Part shown: positions 17,968-27,364 of the stretch, one piece after another
How positions within the stretch are numbered: the stretch's first letter is position 1
Layout of the letters: each line of letters opens with the position of its first letter
Assembly: GCA_964412115.1 (NCBI GenBank)
Contig: CAYPMM010000001.1
Coordinates: 1-64,000, forward strand
Length of the DNA: 64,000 nucleotides
Source of the DNA: HO2-45-28 sp964412115
GTDB taxonomy: Bacteria > Patescibacteriota > Minisyncoccia > HO2-45-28
Direction of reading: 5' to 3'
Notes under the pieces: model-generated
Seen by the model: the letters and a program-made list of their open reading frames with translations, nothing else
Told to the model about the DNA's origin: nothing
The model's database searches: none
Translations under genes and position numbers: made by a program

Positions 17968-18979
17968 GATTGGATGAATACCATTCGTAAGTCTTTTTAA
18001 GTCCCTCGTCCAAAGAAACTTCCGGTTTCCAGCCGGTCAAACTTTGAAGCTTGGAAATATCGGCCAGGCGTCTTTTTACGCTCCCCTCCGGCGCGGATTT
18101 GATGTCCAGTTCTTTCGGCCGCCAGCCCGCAACCTCGAACATTTTCTCAGCCAAATCTTTTATCGTAATTTCTTGAGTATCGCCGATATGCACCGTTTCA
18201 ATAGGCTGCAAATCCGTTTTTTTGGAATCCATGAGCATTCGCATCGCTCGCGCCGCGTCATCAATGTGGCAAAAAGTGCGGGTGTCGTCGGCGCCATAAA
18301 TCTGGAATGGTTCGGTTTTTCGGGCAATCCGCGCGGAAAATTCGGGAATAACATGATTATATCCGGCTCTCGGCCCGTAAAAATTATGGGGTCTTACGAT
18401 TAGCGCCCGGAAATTATATTTTGACGCGTAATGAATCACAAAAAGTTCGCCGGCGAGTTTACTTGCCGCGTAAGACCAGCGGGGGTTATAGGGGTCGTCT
18501 ACGACCAACGACACTTTTTCGGGTGTAGGAATTGGCAGCTTTCCAAACGCGTTCAAACCCCCGGCATAGGCCTCATTAGATGAGGTGAAACAAAATTTAC
18601 CTTCGCTATTTTTATTTTTAAACCATTCAAGCATATAAACCAAAGACAGGGTATTAATTCGCAGCGTTTCGTGGGGCATATCATAAAAGTTTTTGGTGCC
18701 GTTAATTGCGGCCAAATGATAAACATGGCCATAGCCCGCGCCCAATTTTTCGAAAGACGCCGGATTGGTTAAATCCAGTTCCAAAAAACGCACCCGGGAA
18801 TCGTTTAAAAGTTTTTTAAAGTCGCTGTCGGCCCTTCCGCGCTGGAAGTTATCAACCAAAACTATTTCGGCATCGTTGCCATATTCTTTTAAAAGATGTG
18901 TCGCCAAATGACAGCCGATAAAACCGGCCCCGCCGGTAATAAGAATTTTTTTGTTCTTTTGCGCCTCCGCACTTGACAT
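17957..18979 (-). CDS. NAD-dependent nucleotide-sugar epimerase/dehydratase
   Basis: 340 residues, extended SDR. The NAD motif is ILITGGAGFIGCHLA at 13-27. VYHLAAINGT and the FTSSNEAYAGG strand follow, and the catalytic pair is in SYAASK (Y and K near residues 170-174). RPHNFYGPRAGYNHVIPEF is the sugar-binding loop. Members interconvert or dehydrate UDP-, GDP- or dTDP-hexoses. The canonical serine of the triad is present in FTSSNEAY. The substrate cannot be fixed. It overlaps the convergent Gfo/Idh/MocA gene by 11 bp. Confidence 0.88.
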   Translation of the reverse strand: MSSAEAQKNKKILITGGAGFIGCHLATHLLKEYGNDAEIVLVDNFQRGRADSDFKKLLNDSRVRFLELDLTNPASFEKLGAGYGHVYHLAAINGTKNFYDMPHETLRINTLSLVYMLEWFKNKNSEGKFCFTSSNEAYAGGLNAFGKLPIPTPEKVSLVVDDPYNPRWSYAASKLAGELFVIHYASKYNFRALIVRPHNFYGPRAGYNHVIPEFSARIARKTEPFQIYGADDTRTFCHIDDAARAMRMLMDSKKTDLQPIETVHIGDTQEITIKDLAEKMFEVAGWRPKELDIKSAPEGSVKRRLADISKLQSLTGWKPEVSLDEGLKKTYEWYSSNPKK

Positions 18980-19036
18980 AAAATTTATTTTTGATATATT
19001 TTTATAAGATTTTTGAAAAAATAGGGAGAAAAATCG

Positions 19037-19612
19037 GTGGTAAAATGGCCCAAGCCCGTCGGGGAACCTCGCGTTTTAATTAAGCCTCGCTTTAATAAAA
19101 CCATGTTTAGCCAGCAATTTCAACACCCCGCGACCGGAGAAGAATATGAATTCGTGTTTTTTGGCTATACCAGACCCGAGTCTGCGGTAATTGTTTTCCC
19201 CATTACAAAAGACAACCGGGTTGTAGCCATACGCCAGTATAGGCACGGATCCCATTCGGTCATAATTGAATTGCCTGGCGGACTGAAAAGAACCGAGGAG
19301 ATGGTTGAAGACATGGCCCAAAAAGAACTTCTGGAGGAAACCGGATACCGCCCGGAGAGCATGATTCACATGAAGCGCCACCCCGTTATTATCGCGCCCT
19401 GTAACTTTGCTATTTGTTTTGACGCCGTCTTGGCTCGAGGGTGTGAAAAAATTCAAGAACCAAGTCTGGAAGAAACGGAATACGCGGAAACGATATTAAT
19501 TCCTCTGGCGAAGTGGCGGAGAATGGTTCTTAAAGGAGAAATTACGGACTTAAAGAGCATTGCGGTAACGCATTTCGCTCTTCCGTATCTCACCTCGCGA
19601 TTAAGAAGTTAA
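19037..19612 (+). CDS. NUDIX hydrolase (ADP-sugar pyrophosphatase-like)
   Basis: 191 residues. The Nudix box spans about 83-105 and reads GGLKRTEEMVEDMAQKELLEE followed by TGY-type residues, with the usual arginine replaced by lysine (KELLEE). The N-terminal beta-sheet and AIRQYRHG segment resemble ADP-ribose/ADP-sugar pyrophosphatases. The start is the GTG at 19037, with GGGAGA 7 nt upstream. It may recycle nucleotide-sugar or NAD breakdown products. It stands alone on the plus strand with its own terminator. Confidence 0.87.
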   Translation: MVKWPKPVGEPRVLIKPRFNKTMFSQQFQHPATGEEYEFVFFGYTRPESAVIVFPITKDNRVVAIRQYRHGSHSVIIELPGGLKRTEEMVEDMAQKELLEETGYRPESMIHMKRHPVIIAPCNFAICFDAVLARGCEKIQEPSLEETEYAETILIPLAKWRRMVLKGEITDLKSIAVTHFALPYLTSRLRS

Positions 19613-19626
19613 ACAAGCAAACCAAG

Positions 19627-19649
19627 CCCTCTAAAAGAGGGTTTTTTTT
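19627..19649 (+). terminator. Intrinsic terminator of the NUDIX gene
   Basis: A 6-bp stem (19627-19632 with 19636-19641), a 3-nt loop and a run of eight T. Confidence 0.8.
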
Positions 19650-19672
19650 ATTAAAACAGTAGTCATTGCAAA

Positions 19673-20881
19673 TTAGTTATTTTTACGCTCCCAAAAGTTC
19701 CAAATATCCACTATTTTTTTATCCTTATATTTCCGCGTGTCAATCTCCTTGTATTGTTTGTGAGGGGCGGCAAGCACGATGATATCGGATTGTTTTAAAA
19801 CTTTAGACAGCGGGTGAAAAGACGGATTTTTAATATGAAAGTCGTGGCATAAAACTTTTTTGCATTTCGTTTCGGCGATTTTTTTAAGTTTAAAAGACAG
19901 GCTGTCCCGATGGTCGTCGCTATCCGCTTTAAAAGCCATGCCAAGTATGCCGATGGTCTTTGTTTTAATGTCCGGAAATTCTTGAGACAATTTATGCATA
20001 ACGTGATTCGGCAAGCCCTCATTTACAAGCATGGCGGTATGGCCGAGGAAGAAATTATTATTATTAAACGCGGCCAGCTGCATAGTGTCTTTTAAGAGGC
20101 ACGGTCCGGCCGCAAATCCCGGCCGAGGCATATCTTTATTTCTCTCGTAGTCCTCCACCATGGCGTTGTGAATTTTTGAATAATCCAGCCCATGGTCGGA
20201 AGCCATCATAAAAAATTGATTGGCGATGGAAAAATGTATATATCTCCAGGCGTTGCAAAACAATTTGGCCAATTCCGCCTCTATCGGCTTAACGGAGATT
20301 ATTTTTCTTTTGGTCAGTTTTCCGAAAAGATCTTTGACCGCCCCGAGCGTCCCTGAATCGAAAGCGGATACGATCTGCGGTAAATTCTGAAGCTCGTGCA
20401 GGGCGTTTCCCTCTACGATTCTTTCCGGACAAAAAGCCACGCCGACTTTCTTTTTTCTTTCTTCAAAATACCGCTGGATTCTCTCGGACGTGTTGGGGTA
20501 GACGGTGCTGCGTAAAATTATAATTTGCCCGTCGCGAAAATAATCAAAATAATCGTCTAAAACTTTAAAAATTCCCTTAATGTGGGGATTGAGATATTCA
20601 TCAATAGGCGTGCCAACCACCAGAAAAATAAATTTGCTCTCCGATATCACGCCCGGGTTTTCGGAAACAAAAAGGGTTTTTTGGGATAGCGCCTTTTTCA
20701 AGCTCTTGTTTCCGTCTTTTTCTTTAAAAGGAAAATTTCCGGATTTGATTTTTTTAATACTTTCTTTGTTAATATCAAATAAAACGGTTTTTACTCCTTT
20801 GACGGCAAAAGCGACTCCCAATGGCAGACCGACATGTCCGGCTCCTCCAATAATGCAAAGTTCGCTGGTTTGTAATTTCAT
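19673..20881 (-). CDS. UDP-sugar dehydrogenase (UDP-ManNAc/GlcNAc DH type)
   Basis: 402 residues, a three-domain UDPG/GDP-Man dehydrogenase. The NAD motif is IIGGAGHVGLPLGVAFA at 10-26. The middle domain has AELAKLFCNAWRY, and the catalytic cysteine is C261 in GFAAGPCLLKDT. The C-terminal UDP-binding domain has GILGMAFKADSDDHRDS. These enzymes oxidise C6 twice to give a uronic acid. The long FCNAWRYIHFSIANQF helix fits the WbpA/WecC group acting on N-acetylated sugars. An acidic sugar is therefore likely in the surface glycan. It diverges from the flippase gene across a 65-bp AT-rich gap. Confidence 0.9.
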   Translation of the reverse strand: MKLQTSELCIIGGAGHVGLPLGVAFAVKGVKTVLFDINKESIKKIKSGNFPFKEKDGNKSLKKALSQKTLFVSENPGVISESKFIFLVVGTPIDEYLNPHIKGIFKVLDDYFDYFRDGQIIILRSTVYPNTSERIQRYFEERKKKVGVAFCPERIVEGNALHELQNLPQIVSAFDSGTLGAVKDLFGKLTKRKIISVKPIEAELAKLFCNAWRYIHFSIANQFFMMASDHGLDYSKIHNAMVEDYERNKDMPRPGFAAGPCLLKDTMQLAAFNNNNFFLGHTAMLVNEGLPNHVMHKLSQEFPDIKTKTIGILGMAFKADSDDHRDSLSFKLKKIAETKCKKVLCHDFHIKNPSFHPLSKVLKQSDIIVLAAPHKQYKEIDTRKYKDKKIVDIWNFWERKNN

Positions 20882-20946
20882 GTTATTATAGATTATATTT
20901 TATATCATAAAAATTTATTTGCAATAAGCGCTATTTTTAAATCCTG
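20882..20946. promoter_or_regulatory. AT-rich divergent promoter region
   Basis: A 65-bp gap between divergent starts with two minus-strand TATAAT matches at 20885-20890 and 20892-20897. Neither has a well-spaced -35. Confidence 0.35.
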
Positions 20947-22449
20947 ATGGAACAGATAAGCACCCTTAAGAAATCAATAGAAGGGGGCAAGTGGACATTC
21001 ATCAATACCGTCTCTAAAAACGCCGTCAGCCTTCTTTCTTTTTTGATTCTCGCCCGGCTTCTAAGCCCGGAGGATTTCGGCATTCTGGCCGTTATTTTGG
21101 TTATTCCCAATTTTATGATTTTAATTTCCACCACCGGCCTGGAAACCGCTTTAATTCAAAAAAGGGAGGATCCGACGCCGTACCTAAATCCAATATGGAC
21201 CATTGGAATAATAAAATCTTTTGCCATATTCTTTATTATCTTTTTTTTAGCTCCGCTGATAACGGCTTTTTTTCAAATAGAACAGGCGGCAACGGCGGTG
21301 CGGCTAAGCGGTATTGTTGTTCTGCTGACCGGAACATCAAACGTTGCCCAGCTTTTTTTCTTCAAAAACATCGACTTCAAAAAAATCTTTATCAGGGACA
21401 TTTCCGGAGCAATAGCTTATAGCGCGACTGCCGTAACATTGGCGATATACTATCGCTCTTTTTGGCCTCTTTTTATAGCAACCCTGGTCCAATATGCCGT
21501 TGGGAACGCGTCCACTTATTTTCTTCATGAATTTAGGCCGCGTTTAAGTCTGGAATTTAAAAAATTGTTTCATCTTATCGGTTACAGCAAGTGGATATAC
21601 GGACAAAATTTGGTAGACCGCCTGTCGCCGACGATTGAAAATTCTTTTATCGCCAAGATCATGGGCGCTTCAGACGTGGGACTTTTTACCAAAGCAAAAA
21701 GTTTAGTAAGCATTCCAACCGCGCCTTTTTACAACATTATTGACCGGGTCGCGTTCCCGTCATATGCCCGGGTGCAGGATTCATGCGAAAAAATAAAGAA
21801 CGGGCTGCTTAAAAGTCTGGATATTTTATTTTTTATATCGGTCCCGATTGCGTTTATTTTCGTTATGGCCGGACGCGATATAATTTTAATATTTTTAGGA
21901 GAAAAATGGATTGGCATGGATCTGCCCTTAAGAATTGTAGCCGTGGCTTTTGCCGTTGGCGCTTTTTCTTCAAGCGCCTTGCCGATTTTTAACGCCGTCG
22001 GCAAGCCAAAAGTAAGATTCGGGATCATGCTTGTTAATTTAGGAACGCTGGTAATTTCTTTATTGGCCCTCACTCCTCCTTATGGCGTTGCCGGGGCCGC
22101 CGCCGCGCTGCTTATTACCCATACGACAACCTCTTTTGCCTCTATTATTATGCTGAAAAAAATTATTGGAGTTAAACTAAGCGAAATAATTAAACCCTCT
22201 TTAATACCCCTTACTGCTTCCGGCGCGATTTTAATAGTTGAGCGTCTTTGGTTGGCATCTTTCGGACCGGCAACCGGAGCGTTGTTTATTATTTTAATTT
22301 CGTTTCTCGGGATTATTTATTTGGGGCTAATCGTTTTTGCGGGAACAATGTTCAACCTGGGGCCTTACGCCACCATCAGACTCATTGTCTCAGAAGTCCT
22401 TTCGCCCTTTAAAAACAAAAATCTTGAAACCGAAAAAATTCCCGAGTAA
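20947..22449 (+). CDS. Wzx-like oligosaccharide flippase (MOP superfamily)
   Basis: 500 residues with about 14 predicted transmembrane helices. The opening (GGKWTFINTVSKNAVSLLSFLILARLLSPEDFG) has the helix 1-2 pattern of the PST/Wzx polysaccharide transporter family, with ARLLSPEDFG as its hallmark. It flips undecaprenyl-linked oligosaccharide to the outer leaflet. It is the only flippase in the window, so it probably serves the whole cluster. Its last 60 bp overlap the 3' end of the convergent GT4-GtrA gene. Confidence 0.9.
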   Translation: MEQISTLKKSIEGGKWTFINTVSKNAVSLLSFLILARLLSPEDFGILAVILVIPNFMILISTTGLETALIQKREDPTPYLNPIWTIGIIKSFAIFFIIFFLAPLITAFFQIEQAATAVRLSGIVVLLTGTSNVAQLFFFKNIDFKKIFIRDISGAIAYSATAVTLAIYYRSFWPLFIATLVQYAVGNASTYFLHEFRPRLSLEFKKLFHLIGYSKWIYGQNLVDRLSPTIENSFIAKIMGASDVGLFTKAKSLVSIPTAPFYNIIDRVAFPSYARVQDSCEKIKNGLLKSLDILFFISVPIAFIFVMAGRDIILIFLGEKWIGMDLPLRIVAVAFAVGAFSSSALPIFNAVGKPKVRFGIMLVNLGTLVISLLALTPPYGVAGAAAALLITHTTTSFASIIMLKKIIGVKLSEIIKPSLIPLTASGAILIVERLWLASFGPATGALFIILISFLGIIYLGLIVFAGTMFNLGPYATIRLIVSEVLSPFKNKNLETEKIPE

Positions 22450-24147
22450 AGAAACCGGAATTAGGGCGAAAATGGCTATGTTGGCCCACAATTTTTCGTC
22501 AAATCCGGCCGGAGCGCCTATGGTGTTCACCATCAAGTGAAAAAGCAGGATATTTAAGCCGGAGGTAATGCCGGTAACCGTAAAAAATTTCGCGTACTCG
22601 GTTTTTCCGTTACCGCTGTCCGTAGCTCTAAAAGTCCAGAGCTTATTCCAAAAAAAAGCGTTGGTTGTCGTGACTACGAAAGAAACAACCAGAAAAAAAT
22701 CGGCAATCCAGCCGCTGGCAACTCCGCTTAGCCAAGAAAGCAGGTTAAAAATTCCCGCGTACATAAAAACATTAAGCCATCCGACAAGGCCGTACTTCGC
22801 GAGCTGGAAAATAACCGGATTTTTAACTCCTATTTTTCGCGCCAAAAAAATACCGGCAACGGCGCCCGCGGGCATCATAATCAGCCACAACACAAGAGCT
22901 GTGTTTAAAAAGCCGCGGTTTGCGTAAAAAACAGAATCAAACAGCGAAATATTTTTGATAGTAGGGAGGCTTAGGATGGCGGTGCCGATACCCACAAATA
23001 ATGCCGGCCAAAAATCGGATTTTTCGCCAGCAAGCCGTTTTTGGGAAATAAAAGAAATTATATTTTCGGCTCTTTTTGACCAAGTAAATCCCGCGGCTTT
23101 TTGTTTGGCCGACACTGCCTTAGACCGCATTTCATCATAATTTGCAAATGCGTATTTTATCTTATCCGCCAAATCGCGGACATCGTCCGGCTTAAAAAAT
23201 AAGGAATCACTATCGATTAATATTTCCCTGATGGACGGCAGGTCCGAGGCAATAATAGGCGTGCCCGAAGCCATATATTCAAAAAGTTTCATTGGTGAAG
23301 TAAAAGAGCGCGAAATCTCGTATTTGGCGGAATTAGGCAAAACAAGAACATCCGCCGCCTTCAGCCACAAGGGAATTTCGCGGTAAGGCTGATGTCCTTT
23401 GATTAGAATATTTTCGAAACTGGCAAAACTTTTTTTAAAATCGATAATATCTTCGTCCGCTCCGCCAATAAAAACGGTCAAAATATCTTTATCTAGGTTT
23501 TTTGCCGCTTCGGCTAAAATATTCGCCCCCTTCCAGTCGTAGAGATGGCCGGAGTATAAAATTATTTTTTTATCCGGCGGCAAATTTAGTCTCCGGCGGC
23601 TTTCTTCTTTTGAAACAGAAATATTAAAAATATCAAAATCAACCGCGTCCGGCGCCGTTATTATTTTCTCTTCTGATGCGCCGTGTTTAATATAAAAATC
23701 CTTAAGACCGCCGCTAATGGTTATAATGCCTTCGGCATTTTTTAACAGCCGTTTTACGGCGAGATTTATTCTGCCTTGGTGTACTTCAAAAAAAATATTT
23801 TTCTTAAAAAAACTTAAAAAGAACAGGGGCAGCTCGTCTCGCCCGTAAATGATGTCCGTTTTTTTCAAAAGCAGATAGAGTACGGCAATTTTTGAAAAAT
23901 TCAGCGACTCAAGCCAAAATCCAAAACGGCCGAATTTTACCAAATCCAAAACCGGCAGGCGTATTATTTTAAAGTTTTTATTAACGCCGTAGTAGACAAA
24001 CGGGTCGTCTTTAATCGGATTAAAACGCCTCGGCAAAATCAACTCAACGTCCGAATTCTTGGCAAACTGCCCGCACATTTTCATAATTTGCAGCCCGTGC
24101 GCCCGCTCAGTCGGAATCCTTGAATTGGCCACGTAAATAAATTTCAT
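22390..24147 (-). CDS. GT4 glycosyltransferase fused to a GtrA-like membrane domain
   Basis: 585 residues. Residues 1-375 are a GT-B GT4 enzyme: ILYSGHLYDWKGANILAEA near 200, with donor site SFTSPMKLFEYMASGTPI near 285. Then come two connecting helices. Residues ~440-580 form a GtrA-like four-helix domain (FQLAKYGLVGWLNVFMY, NAFFWNKLWTF, and the terminal NFFGFKIFVFK). GtrA proteins are thought to move polyprenol-phosphate sugars across the membrane. The fusion would link sugar transfer to translocation in one chain. The continuous frame and lack of stop argue against an assembly artefact. It overlaps the flippase 3' end by 60 bp. Confidence 0.85.
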   Translation of the reverse strand: MKFIYVANSRIPTERAHGLQIMKMCGQFAKNSDVELILPRRFNPIKDDPFVYYGVNKNFKIIRLPVLDLVKFGRFGFWLESLNFSKIAVLYLLLKKTDIIYGRDELPLFFLSFFKKNIFFEVHQGRINLAVKRLLKNAEGIITISGGLKDFYIKHGASEEKIITAPDAVDFDIFNISVSKEESRRRLNLPPDKKIILYSGHLYDWKGANILAEAAKNLDKDILTVFIGGADEDIIDFKKSFASFENILIKGHQPYREIPLWLKAADVLVLPNSAKYEISRSFTSPMKLFEYMASGTPIIASDLPSIREILIDSDSLFFKPDDVRDLADKIKYAFANYDEMRSKAVSAKQKAAGFTWSKRAENIISFISQKRLAGEKSDFWPALFVGIGTAILSLPTIKNISLFDSVFYANRGFLNTALVLWLIMMPAGAVAGIFLARKIGVKNPVIFQLAKYGLVGWLNVFMYAGIFNLLSWLSGVASGWIADFFLVVSFVVTTTNAFFWNKLWTFRATDSGNGKTEYAKFFTVTGITSGLNILLFHLMVNTIGAPAGFDEKLWANIAIFALIPVSLLGNFFGFKIFVFKGRKDF

Positions 24148-24162
24148 GAATTTATGCGGTGT

Positions 24163-26001
24163 TTATATTATTTTTACGTTGTATCGTTTAGCCCATATCT
24201 GAAACGCAAGAATCGCCCAGAGAATGGTGAGATTGTATTCTTTTGAACTAAGATGCATTTTAAAAACTTCTTTTACCTCCGGCCAATTAAAAAGCGGAGC
24301 TGTTTCCAAATAATAGCCGCCCGACAATATTTCCTCGGCCCCCAAACGCACCTCATCCATTCTAAGCCATTTGGCTCCCGGAGAAAACCATCCGCGTTTG
24401 GGAAAAAAAAAAAAAAAATCCGGAATGCGCCCTTTGTAGGCGTTTTTTAAAATTATTTTAGTATTAAACGGGCTTATTTTATATTTTAAAGGAATTCGGG
24501 CGGCGAACTCCATTAAGTCCTTATCCAAAAAAGGAACCCTGGCTTCGAGGCCCGAGGCCATAGACATTTTGTCCGTAAGCATTAGGGCAAAATCAACCAG
24601 CCAGGTCTGCCGGTCAGCGCCCATTAAAAAGTCTTCAAATTTTGCGTCTTTGGTTATTTTGCCGAAATATTTTTTTTCAAAAAACGACTTCGATATGCCG
24701 CGGTTCAAATAATCGGAGGAGATGGTTTTTTTTAAAATATCATCTTTCTGAAACATGAAAAGCATAAACCTTTCGATGCCCGCCGGCGTATTTAATTTTT
24801 TAAGCTTTGCGCTTAAGTTAAGAGGGGTCCTCAAAAGTTCCGGCAATTTCTGAATTAGGCTTGCGGCCAGACTTAAGCGGTATCTGTCGTATCCTCCAAA
24901 AAGCTCGTCTCCCCCGTCTCCGGCCAAAACCACATCAACTTTATTTTTGGCAAAACGCGACAATTTAAGCATGGCGAGCGCCGTCGGATTGGATATCGGC
25001 TCATCCATCTGCCACGCCACCTCTTCAAAAAACCCCCGGACCTCCCCCGGTCCAAGAACGACTTCGTTGTGGCTGGTACCAAAAAAGTTCGCCGTTTTTT
25101 TGGCCAAATTAAAATCAAAATTAAACTTTTCTTTTTGTTCTTCGTTTTTCAAATCAAAGCCGACCGAAAAAGTGTCAATTTTTCCCCGTTCTTTAGCCAT
25201 ATGAGAAAGAATGATTGAGGAGTCCATCCCGCCGGACAAATAAAGTCCCAAAGGACGGTCTGAAATGAGCTGGGATTTAACCGCTCCGTGTATTCGGCCT
25301 CTTAATTCCTCTTCAAGGTGGGTTTTGGAAATGTTTAAATGGCTGCCGGGTTCATGCGACCAGTATTTTTCTATTTTAAGTTCCCCGTTGTTATAAAATC
25401 CCCTGCTTGCCTGAGGAAATTTATAAATGCCCTCAAACATGGTTAACGGCTCCGGAACGTATAAAACCCGCAAGTAGTGATTAAAAGCGTCCTGATTCAG
25501 GCGTCGGGGCATGCCATGCTCTAAAATGGCTTTAATTTCGGAAGCGAATATGAACTTATTCCCATTCAAGTAATAATAAAGCGGTTTTACGCCCGCGTGG
25601 TCGCGCGCCAAAAAGAGCCCGCGTTTTGCCCGGTCCCAAATTGCGAAGGCAAAAATGCCGTTAAACTTTTTGACGCAATCGGGGCCCCATTTTCTATACG
25701 CGGCCAAAATCAGCTCGGTGTCGCTTTCGCTTTTAAACGGGTAGAAATTTTTTAGTTCGTCTTTAAGGTCTTTGAAATTATAAATTTCTCCGTTAAAAAC
25801 AACAACTTCGCGCTCGTCAAAACTTTTCATGGGCTGCGAAGCATTTTCCGAAAGGTCAATTATTTTAAGCCGGTTGTGGGCCAGGGTTATCCCTTCTTCG
25901 GTGAAAATTCCATTGGCATCGGGCCCGCGATGCCGGGTTGCCAGATTCATGCGCGAGGCAAGCTCGCGGTCTAAAAAATTAAATCCGTTTATTGAGCACA
26001 T
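24163..26001 (-). CDS. asnB: Asparagine synthase (glutamine-hydrolysing)
   Basis: 612 residues. Cys2 after the initiator Met is the GATase nucleophile (MCSINGF), with RHRGPDANG and FNGEIYNF completing the glutaminase domain. The synthetase domain has the PP-loop LSGGMDSS near residue 262 and GDGGDELFGGYDRY. In glycan clusters such enzymes often amidate uronic acids rather than make asparagine, which fits the uronate dehydrogenase nearby. A run of 16 A on the plus strand (24403-24418) encodes five consecutive Phe in PDFFFFFPKRGW. Its start overlaps the next gene by 23 bp. Confidence 0.9.
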   Translation of the reverse strand: MCSINGFNFLDRELASRMNLATRHRGPDANGIFTEEGITLAHNRLKIIDLSENASQPMKSFDEREVVVFNGEIYNFKDLKDELKNFYPFKSESDTELILAAYRKWGPDCVKKFNGIFAFAIWDRAKRGLFLARDHAGVKPLYYYLNGNKFIFASEIKAILEHGMPRRLNQDAFNHYLRVLYVPEPLTMFEGIYKFPQASRGFYNNGELKIEKYWSHEPGSHLNISKTHLEEELRGRIHGAVKSQLISDRPLGLYLSGGMDSSIILSHMAKERGKIDTFSVGFDLKNEEQKEKFNFDFNLAKKTANFFGTSHNEVVLGPGEVRGFFEEVAWQMDEPISNPTALAMLKLSRFAKNKVDVVLAGDGGDELFGGYDRYRLSLAASLIQKLPELLRTPLNLSAKLKKLNTPAGIERFMLFMFQKDDILKKTISSDYLNRGISKSFFEKKYFGKITKDAKFEDFLMGADRQTWLVDFALMLTDKMSMASGLEARVPFLDKDLMEFAARIPLKYKISPFNTKIILKNAYKGRIPDFFFFFPKRGWFSPGAKWLRMDEVRLGAEEILSGGYYLETAPLFNWPEVKEVFKMHLSSKEYNLTILWAILAFQIWAKRYNVKII

Positions 26002-27364
26002 AAAACAAACGATCTTTTAAATACCAAAATCCCGGAGCCGCGAGTAAAAATACGAACGGGTCAAACGGGACCCGGTATCTGGTGGTCCAGGCCGGTATGG
26101 AAATAGCCAAAAAATATCCCAAAACCAATAAAATAAAAACGATCGATTTTCCGTCGGCTCTGAATTTCTTCCAATTCCACAGCAAAAATCCGGCAAGAAA
26201 ATAAATGGCCGCCCAAACAACTTTGTCAATTATCCATGTAAAAAGCAAAACTGGCGGCTTGTTTTTAATAATGGATAAAATGTCCGATCCGCCGTTAGCC
26301 AAAGAGTCAATAATAGTCAAAGGCGCCTTGGAACATTTATGTTCGCAGAGCCAATTTCCAAATTCTATAAATCCGCCGTTAAAAAGATACCTCACTGAAC
26401 CCAGAGAGACATATTTGAAAATGACCGGCGGGCTTATTTTGGAAAGAATCGGCAAATAAAGCTCCCGCAACTGCGGACTTACGCACCAGCCGTGAAAATC
26501 TTCCCTGACCTCCGAGGGCGCGCAAAATTTACTCAGCTCTCCAATGGCGTCGTGAAGCTCGAGACCGTTCTGCCATCCGTATAACTGGCCGAGATGCATA
26601 TAATAAGCGTTAATCAGGTCGGATGAAGTAAAATGCCAATCGTTAAAAATTATTCTGTTTCGCAAAAACCACGGAAATAAGATTATTAAAAATATCACCG
26701 CGAAAACGGCGGTATTTACGGCCAGTTTTCTGGGATTAAAACGCGTCAAAACGGAATACAAAAAAACAAAAAATAGAAAATAGAGCACCGCCGGCCTTAC
26801 CAGCGCGTTTAAAGAAAAAAGAGCCATTGATGCCGCAAAAGACGAAACCGATTCTGATTTTAAATGCAGTAAAAAATAATAGGCGCCGAAGATAAGCAGC
26901 AGTAAAAAAAGAGTTTCGGACATGAAGCTGTTGACTAATAAAAATGCTACCGGGTTGAAAATAAACGCCAGCGAGGCCGTGAGCGCGGCTTGTTTTGAGT
27001 TCCACAACAGGTCGGCAATGCGATATATGCCGATTGCGCTTACAAAAAACAAGAAGAACTGAAAGATATAAACCGCGGCGATTCCGCCGAAAACTTTGAG
27101 CATCGCTCCGGCAACAAAAGGATAGAGCGGCGTGCGAAAACGGTCCGGTATGAAAGGCGGCTCGGTCATGCGTGAAAAAACGCCGTGGTCGTATAAATTG
27201 ACCGCGGAAGCGTAATATTCAAGCGAATCGGAAGTTAAAATATCGGCATTTATGTTTCCGCGGCTGTATTCGGTTAAAAAAAGAATACCCCAAAGCGCGA
27301 ACCACAAGCAAAAGATGACCGCAAAATGCCGGTATTTAGTTAAAGCGCCGGGAATATCAACCAT
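25979..27364 (-). CDS. GT39-like membrane glycosyltransferase
   Basis: 461 residues with about ten to eleven transmembrane helices. The first periplasmic loop has an acidic motif (LTSDSLEYYASAVNLYDHG), matching the DxxxY pattern of ArnT/PMT-type GT-C enzymes that take sugar from a polyprenyl phosphate outside the membrane. RFRTPLYPFVAG after it is the usual next helix. The acceptor is unknown. The gene is coupled at both ends: it overlaps asnB by 23 bp and the GT2 gene by 8 bp. Confidence 0.78.
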   Translation of the reverse strand: MVDIPGALTKYRHFAVIFCLWFALWGILFLTEYSRGNINADILTSDSLEYYASAVNLYDHGVFSRMTEPPFIPDRFRTPLYPFVAGAMLKVFGGIAAVYIFQFFLFFVSAIGIYRIADLLWNSKQAALTASLAFIFNPVAFLLVNSFMSETLFLLLLIFGAYYFLLHLKSESVSSFAASMALFSLNALVRPAVLYFLFFVFLYSVLTRFNPRKLAVNTAVFAVIFLIILFPWFLRNRIIFNDWHFTSSDLINAYYMHLGQLYGWQNGLELHDAIGELSKFCAPSEVREDFHGWCVSPQLRELYLPILSKISPPVIFKYVSLGSVRYLFNGGFIEFGNWLCEHKCSKAPLTIIDSLANGGSDILSIIKNKPPVLLFTWIIDKVVWAAIYFLAGFLLWNWKKFRADGKSIVFILLVLGYFLAISIPAWTTRYRVPFDPFVFLLAAPGFWYLKDRLFYVLNKRI

